Source: Bacteroidota bacterium (GTDB lineage: Bacteria > Bacteroidota > Bacteroidia > Bacteroidales > CG2-30-32-10). From it: a stretch of 7,632 bases of DNA. Each line of letters starts with the position of its first letter. The stretch's first letter is position 1. A program made the translations under genes and the position numbers. Positions 1 through 4,150 of this stretch are shown here, piece by piece. The notes below the pieces were generated by a model. It was not told the DNA's origin and made no database searches. It saw only the letters and a list, made by a program, of their open reading frames with translations. The DNA lies in contig JAAXXA010000125.1 of the NCBI GenBank assembly GCA_013334735.1, forward strand, positions 1-7,632. Direction: 5' to 3'.

Positions 1-20
1 TGTTCGTTATTTTTATTTGT

Positions 21-28
21 TATTTTTG
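21..28 (+). promoter_or_regulatory. Putative -7 element of the tRNA-Gln promoter
   Basis: TATTTTTG matches the Bacteroidota -7 consensus TANNTTTG and lies 20 bases before the tRNA. The partner -33 TTTG would fall at or beyond the window edge (only TG is visible at 1-2), so the promoter cannot be verified. The tRNA could instead be part of a longer tRNA transcript that starts outside the window. Confidence 0.4.
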
Positions 29-48
29 CAAACCAATTTTGCAAAAAT

Positions 49-121
49 TGTCCGATGGTGTAATTGGCAACACGACTGATTTTGGTTCAGTAGAGTTCAG
101 GTTCGAGCCCTGATCGGACAA
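49..121 (+). tRNA. tRNA-Gln (anticodon UUG)
   Basis: The sequence folds as a complete 73-nt cloverleaf. The acceptor stem is 49-55 (TGTCCGA) with 114-120 (TCGGACA), seven perfect pairs. The D stem is GTG 58-60 with CAC 71-73. The anticodon stem is ACTGA 75-79 with TCAGT 87-91, around the loop TTTTGGT, which places the anticodon TTG at 82-84. The variable loop has 5 nt, and the T arm is TCAGG 97-101, loop TTCGAGC, CCTGA 109-113. The discriminator base is A121. The CCA end is not encoded (the following bases are CAAAA), so it must be added by tRNA nucleotidyltransferase, as is usual in this phylum. The anticodon and fold both support glutamine identity. Confidence 0.96.
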
Positions 122-131
122 CAAAACAATA

Positions 132-168
132 AAAAACCTCCGTAAATCAAGTATTTGCGGAGGTTTTT
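132..168. terminator. Bidirectional rho-independent terminator
   Basis: Bases 132-147 pair with 153-168 around the 5-nt loop CAAGT. The core CCTCCG/CGGAGG is extended by AT pairs and one T-G pair. The stem is preceded by an A-run and followed by TTTTTATTTT, so it can act on both strands. On the plus strand it ends the tRNA-Gln transcript. On the minus strand it lies 44 bases beyond the stop of the ATPase gene and can end that transcript too. Confidence 0.88.
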
Positions 169-211
169 ATTTTAAGGAGACGTTTTTCGCAATCAAAATA
201 TTCTTAAAATT

Positions 212-1411
212 TTATATAATCAAATCCTGCCTAAACCATTTCCAAGCCGGTACAGCCTGAATGTCCCCAAACACATCTTCCTGATCTAAAGTTACAATTA
301 CTCCCTTTTTTGCTTTTGTTAATTTTAATGCTGCTTTTAGTCCGTTTATTTCTCTTTCCATGTTATCTTCCGTTAACTGCCAGCAAACCTGAATTGCAGT
401 AATAATTTTCTCATTTTTCCTTATAAGGAAATCGCATTCCGAATTTCCGTCTTTGAAATACATAATATCCTGTGATGCATGCCTGAGCTTCATAAAGACG
501 GCGTTTTCAAGCATCCTGCCATAATCTTCGCTAAATGATATGCTGTTGGCTTTTGCCATTCCAGTATCAATAGAATACACTTTTTTAGGGTTATTTAGTT
601 GTTGCTTTATTGAAAAAGAAAAACGCGGAATAAAATCTAACAGATAACTTTCTTTCAAATAGTCACAATAATCTATGGTGGTACGTACAGATTTTATGCT
701 CAATTCCTTTGATAAATTGTTATAACTTATTTCTTTTCCAACATTACTCATCAGGTGTGTAGCAAGCCTTAATATTGTATGTTCATTTTTAATATTTCTC
801 CTAACAGCAATATCTCGTATAATAATATCACGTAATAATGTCCGCAGATACTCATTGTCTTTGGATAAAAGAAATTCAGGAAAACCGCCACTTTGCATGA
901 ACCTTTTAAGACTTGCTACTCCTGCTGTTTCTTTTGTTAACAATAAATATTCGTTATAACTGAAAGGAAATAGTTCGGTTTGAATATACCTTCCCGTTAA
1001 TTTTGTGCCAAGCTCCCTGCTTAACATTAATGCATTAGAGCCTGTAATAAAAATTCGGAATGCTTTGTCATGTGCTGAACGTATGTACTTTTCCCAGCCC
1101 TCTATATTTTGTATTTCATCAAAAACAAAGAATTTTATTTTTTTGGAAACAGCTATTTTCTCAAGCTTATTAAAATCACTTATTTCAAAACCATCCAAAC
1201 GTGTATCTTCAAAATTCAAAAAGATTTTCTTTTGCTCATCTTTTAACGACTGTTGCAATAATGTACTTTTACCGCAACGCCTAACGCCTGTTATAACAAT
1301 AACCAAATTGCTTTTTAAAGAGAGTTCTTTCTCTCTTTTAACAACTTTTTTTTTATTTACAGCCAAACTATTTTCTTCAATTACTGACCTAAGTATTGTT
1401 TCTGTTATCAT
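212..1411 (-). CDS. AAA_14 / DUF4143 family ATPase
   Basis: A 399-residue protein with the two-part layout of this family. The N-terminal P-loop ATPase has Walker A GVRRCGKST (42-50), Walker B FFVFDE (94-99) followed by IQNIEGW, and an ITGSN sensor-like motif (122-126) followed by the family hallmark SRELGTKLTGR. The C-terminal DUF4143 part has a winged-helix stretch (about 225-262) and a nuclease-fold-like end with E325-C-D327-F and IQVCW (340-344). Where relatives read E-V-K, this protein reads Q-V-C, so nuclease activity is unlikely. Length is normal for the family. These ATPases are abundant and often horizontally carried in Bacteroidota and anaerobes, and their physiological role is not settled. 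The ATG at 1409-1411 sits about 15 bases after a consensus -7 box and has no Shine-Dalgarno. The gene is probably transcribed alone: its promoter lies between it and the truncated gene upstream. ATP binding is a confident call; the cellular role is unknown. Confidence 0.93.
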   Translation of the reverse strand: MITETILRSVIEENSLAVNKKKVVKREKELSLKSNLVIVITGVRRCGKSTLLQQSLKDEQKKIFLNFEDTRLDGFEISDFNKLEKIAVSKKIKFFVFDEIQNIEGWEKYIRSAHDKAFRIFITGSNALMLSRELGTKLTGRYIQTELFPFSYNEYLLLTKETAGVASLKRFMQSGGFPEFLLSKDNEYLRTLLRDIIIRDIAVRRNIKNEHTILRLATHLMSNVGKEISYNNLSKELSIKSVRTTIDYCDYLKESYLLDFIPRFSFSIKQQLNNPKKVYSIDTGMAKANSISFSEDYGRMLENAVFMKLRHASQDIMYFKDGNSECDFLIRKNEKIITAIQVCWQLTEDNMEREINGLKAALKLTKAKKGVIVTLDQEDVFGDIQAVPAWKWFRQDLII

Positions 1412-1426
1412 AAGAAATATTTTTCA

Positions 1427-1458
1427 CAAAGATACACAATATGTATTACAAATACAAA
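1427..1458 (-). promoter_or_regulatory. Promoter of the AAA_14 ATPase gene
   Basis: Read on the minus strand there is TTTG (1455-1458), a 20-bp spacer, then TATCTTTG (1427-1434). This is an exact match to the Bacteroidota TTTG-N19-21-TANNTTTG consensus. Transcription should start about 1420-1423, leaving a leader of roughly 10 bases. One palindromic repeat lies across the spacer and overlaps the -33 element. Confidence 0.75.
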
Positions 1459-1483
1459 CTAATATGTATTACGAATACAAACT
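1438..1483. repeat. Two tandem 23-bp units with an internal palindrome; candidate operator
   Basis: Units 1438-1460 and 1461-1483 differ at one base (A1450 versus G1473). Each contains TGTATT-ACA/G-AATACA, a perfect 6-bp inverted repeat around 3 bases (1442-1456 and 1465-1479), the usual form of a dimeric repressor site. The first copy covers the -33/-7 spacer of the ATPase promoter and touches the -33 TTTG; the second lies just upstream. The centres are 23 bp apart, about two helical turns, which would put two dimers on nearly the same face. That a regulator binds here is inference from position and symmetry. The protein is not identified, and chance duplication of AT-rich DNA is the alternative. 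Confidence 0.6.
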
Positions 1484-1554
1484 ATTTAAATTAATCTTGA
1501 AAAACTTGGTAGTAAGGACAATAATTTTAAAGTACAAACCTGATTTCTGCCAGT

Positions 1555-1806
1555 TCACGCCCTAGCATAAGGCAAATAACGTCTGCCTCCTCTTTTGTTT
1601 GAGGTTGCAATTTGCAACCTCAAATTTTCCCATTCTTCCTTAGCTAACTGAAACATGAAGTCGGATGGAAAACGAATTATATTACGCTTAATAGCAAGGT
1701 TCAGGTTTTTTGTTTCAATTTCGTAAAGCTCTGCAAGGTCAAAATCAAGCATTACCTTTTGCCCTCTAATTTTGTAAATCTTATTTTGAATAATTTGTAA
1801 ATTCAT
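1555..1806 (-). pseudogene. Truncated ORF6N-domain protein gene
   Basis: The 83-residue frame begins in the ORF6N manner (IQNKIYKIRGQKVMLDFDLA, then LYEIETKNLNLAIKRN, FPSDFMFQL and GGRRYLPYA). ORF6N is a DNA-binding-type domain of phage antirepressor-like proteins and of many chromosomal Bacteroidota genes. Family members usually continue with FTEQGVAML and a C-terminal region, reaching about 170-200 residues. Here the homology stops after PYA and the frame ends two codons later (R-A-TGA). I could not find the missing continuation in any frame downstream, so this is loss by deletion or rearrangement rather than a simple frameshift. The start ATG (1804-1806) follows a -7-like box, so a short product may still be made. 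The remnant lies upstream of the ATPase gene on the same strand, 143 bases away. Its former role is uncertain. Confidence 0.8.
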
Positions 1807-1825
1807 TCTGTTCTTGCATTTATTA

Positions 1826-1859
1826 CAAAAGTAAAAAGTTTTCTAAACAAATGTACGAA
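1826..1859 (-). promoter_or_regulatory. Possible promoter of the truncated ORF6N gene
   Basis: On the minus strand TACTTTTG (1826-1833) fits TANNTTTG and lies about 20 bases before the ATG. The -33 region is poor: TTCG (1856-1859) at a 22-bp spacing is the best candidate. Only the -7 element is convincing. Confidence 0.4.
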
Positions 1860-1883
1860 TTTGGAAATATTTCAAAAATAGCG

Positions 1884-1906
1884 CTCCTTAATTATGAATT
1901 TAGGAG
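1884..1906. repeat. Short hairpin beside the repeat composite
   Basis: CTCCTTAATT (1884-1893) and AATTTAGGAG (1897-1906) form a 10-bp stem with one mismatch and a 3-base loop. It abuts the 18-bp repeat composite that begins at 1909 and may belong to it. There is no T-run next to it, so it is not called a terminator. Confidence 0.5.
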
Positions 1907-1908
1907 TT

Positions 1909-2045
1909 ATACCAAGTTGCATTCATAGATATGCTCCACCTCCGCCATGGCGCAGCGGAGGCGAAGAATGCTTACTTGGTATTATGCCGAACTGCTTTCA
2001 TTGAAATTTAAGAGTTAAATTGCATGTATGAAAGCAACTCGGTAT
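1909..2045. repeat. Composite of four 18-bp repeats in alternating orientation (MITE/REP-like)
   Basis: One 18-bp motif occurs four times. Copy 1, plus, 1909-1926: ATACCAAGTTGCATTCAT. Copy 2, minus, 1966-1982: a 17-base variant. Copy 3, plus, 1984-2001: ATGCCGAACTGCTTTCAT. Copy 4, minus, 2028-2045, which reads on the minus strand ATACCGAGTTGCTTTCAT. Copies 1 and 4 match at 16 of 18 positions and frame the block like terminal inverted repeats. Copies 1 and 2 close one stem-loop, which holds an inner GC-rich hairpin (CCTCCGC 1939-1945 with GCGGAGG 1955-1961); copies 3 and 4 close another. The block is about 137 bp with no coding capacity, in an otherwise AT-rich gap. It resembles a non-autonomous palindromic element or a paired REP unit. 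No clear target-site duplication is visible, so its mobility is inference. Confidence 0.65.
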
Positions 2046-2225
2046 TAAATTTTCAATACAAAATTCATTTTTTTGTTTTTGGAAATTCAAATATTTTCAC
2101 GGTTTTACGTTTATACGTGTTGTTTTCCTGTTAAGTAAAATTTACAAACCGTTATGTATTTACGCTTTACTTTTTAAATTTTCATTATTTTTGTCATTAT
2201 TTTTCTTCAAATAAAGCATTAAACC
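2046..2225. other. AT-rich intergenic stretch without a gene
   Basis: No frame here reads as protein. It holds a weak inverted repeat (ACGGTTT 2099-2105 with AAACCGT 2146-2152) and one TATTTTTG -7-like box (2186-2193), about 30 bases before the WYL remnant, possibly that gene's fossil promoter. No matching -33 TTTG is visible at the right spacing. I see nothing else in this stretch. Confidence 0.5.
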
Positions 2226-2410
2226 TTGTCGTTCAACAAAGAAGCATATATCCGTTACAAAATTATTGATGCCTGCATTAATAATAACACTTATCCTTTT
2301 CCTTCAATGAACAATATCCGGTAAGCATGTGAAGATAAGCTCGGAAAAAATTCTCTGTGACTACCATACAAAAGGATATTAATGTTATGAAAGCAGGCAT
2401 AGCTCAATAA
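2226..2410 (+). pseudogene. Decayed N-terminus of a WYL-type transcriptional regulator
   Basis: From a TTG at 2226 the frame reads L-SFNKEAYIRYKIIDACI, then NNNTYPFPSMNNIR, a TAA stop (2322-2324), and ACEDKLGKN. A shift of one base near 2351-2354 is then needed to continue SVTTIQKDINVMKAG, which ends at TAA 2408-2410. Joined, this follows the N-terminal helix-turn-helix of Bacteroidota WYL-domain regulators (pattern NK.A.IRYKIID.C, then .ACE..LG, then S..TIQ.DI..M). The stop replaces an expected glutamine (CAA to TAA would do it) and the shift fits a one-base deletion. The rest of the gene, including the WYL domain (full proteins are about 300 or more residues), is missing; nadE's promoter begins 4 bases after the last stop. 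The family call rests on recalled sequence patterns, not a search. Confidence 0.7.
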
Positions 2411-2411
2411 T
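2262..2411. repeat. Long imperfect inverted repeat inside the WYL remnant
   Basis: Bases 2269-2300 are nearly the reverse complement of 2370-2400: the ends GCCTGC/GCAGGC and CTTTT/AAAAGG pair, and the middle needs small gaps. Outside this, ATTATTG (2262-2268) pairs with CAATAAT (2405-2411) after a 4-base bulge. The arms also encode recognisable parts of the decayed regulator, so the symmetry may be accidental. A large RNA hairpin just ahead of nadE would nevertheless be possible for transcripts entering from upstream. Confidence 0.4.
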
Positions 2412-2413
2412 CA

Positions 2414-2444
2414 TTTGAAAATTTGTCAAGATTCAGTATTTTTG
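2414..2444 (+). promoter_or_regulatory. nadE promoter, probably giving a leaderless mRNA
   Basis: TTTG (2414-2417), a 19-bp spacer and TATTTTTG (2437-2444) match the Bacteroidota consensus exactly. The start ATG (2449) is only 4 bases after the -7 box, so the predicted transcription start falls at or within a base or two of the ATG. There is no room for a Shine-Dalgarno sequence or a 5' riboswitch on this transcript. Confidence 0.78.
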
Positions 2445-2448
2445 CAAT

Positions 2449-4110
2449 ATGAAAATAGCTTTAGCTCAATTAAATTATCATATAGGAAATTTTGAAAGCA
2501 ATACGAATAATATTCTCAACTGCATTCGAAAAGCTAAATCAATGCAGGTTGATATTGTTGTTTTTTCAGAACTTGCAATTAGTGGTTATCCTCCGCGAGA
2601 CTTTCTGGAATTTGATCATTTTGTTTCAAAATGTTTGGATTCAATAAATATAATTGCAAGTGAATGTATTGATATTGCTGCAATAATTGGCTCTCCGAGT
2701 TTTAATCATGAACCAAAAGGAAAACGACTTTATAATTCCGCATTCTTTTTATGTGATGGAAAAGTTACAGCCATAAGGAACAAAACACTTTTGCCGAACT
2801 ATGATGTATTTGATGAGTACAGATATTTTGAGCCAAACAGAACTTTCGAAATCATAAAATATAAAGGAAAGCGAATTGCTCTTACTATATGTGAAGATTT
2901 ATGGAATATTACCGAAAATCCTTTGTATGTAGTAAATCCTATGGATGAACTAGCAAAACAAAATCCCGACTTAATTATAAATATTGCCGCATCCCCTTTT
3001 AATTATGAACAATCCGAAACAAGAAAAGAAATATTAATTTCAAATGCAAAACATTATAATTTACCCCTTTTTTATGTAAATCATATAGGAGGACAAACCG
3101 AACTTTTATTTGACGGAGGAAGTATGGTTGTTGATAATAAGGGGAAGATTTTTGAAGAATTAAATTATTTTGAAGAAGATCTGAGAATTTACGATTTGAG
3201 ATTTAAGAACTCAGAATGTAAAATTCAGAATGTGGAAATAGAAAACTCCAAACTCCAAACTCCAAACTCCAAACTCCTTTTCATCCACGATGCCTTAGTA
3301 ATGGGAATAAAAGATTATTTTCATAAACTTGGATTTAAACAGGCAATACTGGGATTATCAGGAGGAATTGACTCGGCTGTAACCTGCGTTCTTGCAGTAA
3401 AAGCGATGGGTAGAGAAAATGTAAAAGGCGTGTTGCTTCCTTCACGGTTTTCGTCGGATCATTCAATAAAAGATGCAGAGGAACTTGCAAAAAATCTTGG
3501 TATATCGTACGAAATTATTGAAATAGAAGAAGCTTTCAATACATTTGAAAAAACATTGGAAACTCAATTTGCAGGTTTGCCTTCCGATTTAGCGGAAGAA
3601 AACATTCAAGCCCGCGTACGCGCAGTAATTCTAATGGCATTATCTAATAAATTCGGATATATACTACTTAACACTTCCAATAAAAGCGAAGCTGCCGTAG
3701 GCTATGGAACTTTATACGGAGATATGTGTGGCGGTATTTCCGTTTTAGGCGATGTTTATAAAACTCAGGTTTACGAACTGGCAAATTTCATTAATAAAGA
3801 CAAGGAAATTATTCCTATTAACTCCATAAAAAAGCCTCCTTCTGCCGAACTACGCTTTGATCAGAAAGATTCGGATTCATTGCCGGAATATGAAATTTTA
3901 GACAAAATTCTTTTCCAATATATAGAAATGTCAAAAGGACCGGATGAAATAATTGCTATGAATTTTGACAAAAACATAGTACTAAAAGTGCTAAAAATGG
4001 TAAATTCAAGCGAATGGAAACGTTATCAAACCCCTCCTATTCTTCGTATTTCACCTAAAGCATTTGGTATGGGAAGAAGAATGCCAATTGCAGCAAAATA
4101 TCTTATCTAA
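2449..4110 (+). CDS. nadE: Glutamine-dependent NAD+ synthetase
   Basis: A 553-residue cytoplasmic enzyme for the last step of NAD+ synthesis: deamido-NAD+ plus ATP and glutamine give NAD+, AMP, pyrophosphate and glutamate. The N-terminal nitrilase-type glutaminase domain (about 1-250) carries the full catalytic triad: E41 in FSELAISGYPPRD, K112 in RNKTLLPNYDVFDEYRYF, and C148 in TICEDLW. The C-terminal synthetase domain (about 278-553) has the PP-loop SGGIDSA (304-310), the NTSNKSE segment (408-414), and the family ending RISPKAFGMGRRMPIA. Length is typical of two-domain NadE, so ammonia can pass between the sites internally. An odd low-complexity linker (about 251-276, KNSECKIQ...NSKLQTPNSKL) joins the domains and is encoded by simple repeats. 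The ATG at 2449 is supported by the protein start (MKIALAQLN) and the promoter. The gene is monocistronic here and converges on the glycine-rich gene 40 bases beyond its stop. Confidence 0.97.
   Translation: MKIALAQLNYHIGNFESNTNNILNCIRKAKSMQVDIVVFSELAISGYPPRDFLEFDHFVSKCLDSINIIASECIDIAAIIGSPSFNHEPKGKRLYNSAFFLCDGKVTAIRNKTLLPNYDVFDEYRYFEPNRTFEIIKYKGKRIALTICEDLWNITENPLYVVNPMDELAKQNPDLIINIAASPFNYEQSETRKEILISNAKHYNLPLFYVNHIGGQTELLFDGGSMVVDNKGKIFEELNYFEEDLRIYDLRFKNSECKIQNVEIENSKLQTPNSKLLFIHDALVMGIKDYFHKLGFKQAILGLSGGIDSAVTCVLAVKAMGRENVKGVLLPSRFSSDHSIKDAEELAKNLGISYEIIEIEEAFNTFEKTLETQFAGLPSDLAEENIQARVRAVILMALSNKFGYILLNTSNKSEAAVGYGTLYGDMCGGISVLGDVYKTQVYELANFINKDKEIIPINSIKKPPSAELRFDQKDSDSLPEYEILDKILFQYIEMSKGPDEIIAMNFDKNIVLKVLKMVNSSEWKRYQTPPILRISPKAFGMGRRMPIAAKYLI
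3243..3277 (+). repeat. Five perfect tandem copies of AAACTCC inside nadE
   Basis: The 7-base unit runs uninterrupted five times and encodes the NSKLQTPNSKL part of the inter-domain linker. It is preceded by further low-complexity DNA (3190-3240, with TTCAGAATGT-like words repeated). Seven is not a multiple of three, so gain or loss of one unit would shift the synthetase domain out of frame, while three units (21 bp) would keep it. Confidence 0.9.
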
Positions 4111-4116
4111 AACAGG

Positions 4117-4133
4117 GATTTTTTACTAAAATC
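4117..4133. terminator. Weak AT-rich hairpin between convergent genes
   Basis: GATTTT (4117-4122) pairs with AAAATC (4128-4133) around TTACT, inside a wider TTATC/GATAA pairing (4103-4107 with 4135-4139). It sits in the 40-base gap where nadE and the glycine-rich gene converge and could slow transcription from both sides. The stem is short and AT-rich, so the terminator call is tentative. Confidence 0.3.
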
Positions 4134-4150
4134 GGATAACAATATTGAAG

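Noticed and set aside
49..121. Attachment site for an integrated element at the tRNA 3' end
   Set aside because: No second copy of the tRNA end and no integrase gene occur in the window.
1005..1565. A 186-codon open frame on the plus strand
   Set aside because: It lies antisense across the well-supported ATPase gene, its protein is low-complexity, and it has no recognisable family or promoter.
1909..2045. CRISPR array
   Set aside because: The repeats alternate in orientation, vary in sequence and have irregular spacing, unlike the direct repeats and uniform spacers of CRISPR.
3243..3277. Active phase-variation switch of nadE
   Set aside because: The tract is only five units long and the enzyme is expected to be needed constantly; without evidence of length variants I report only the repeat.
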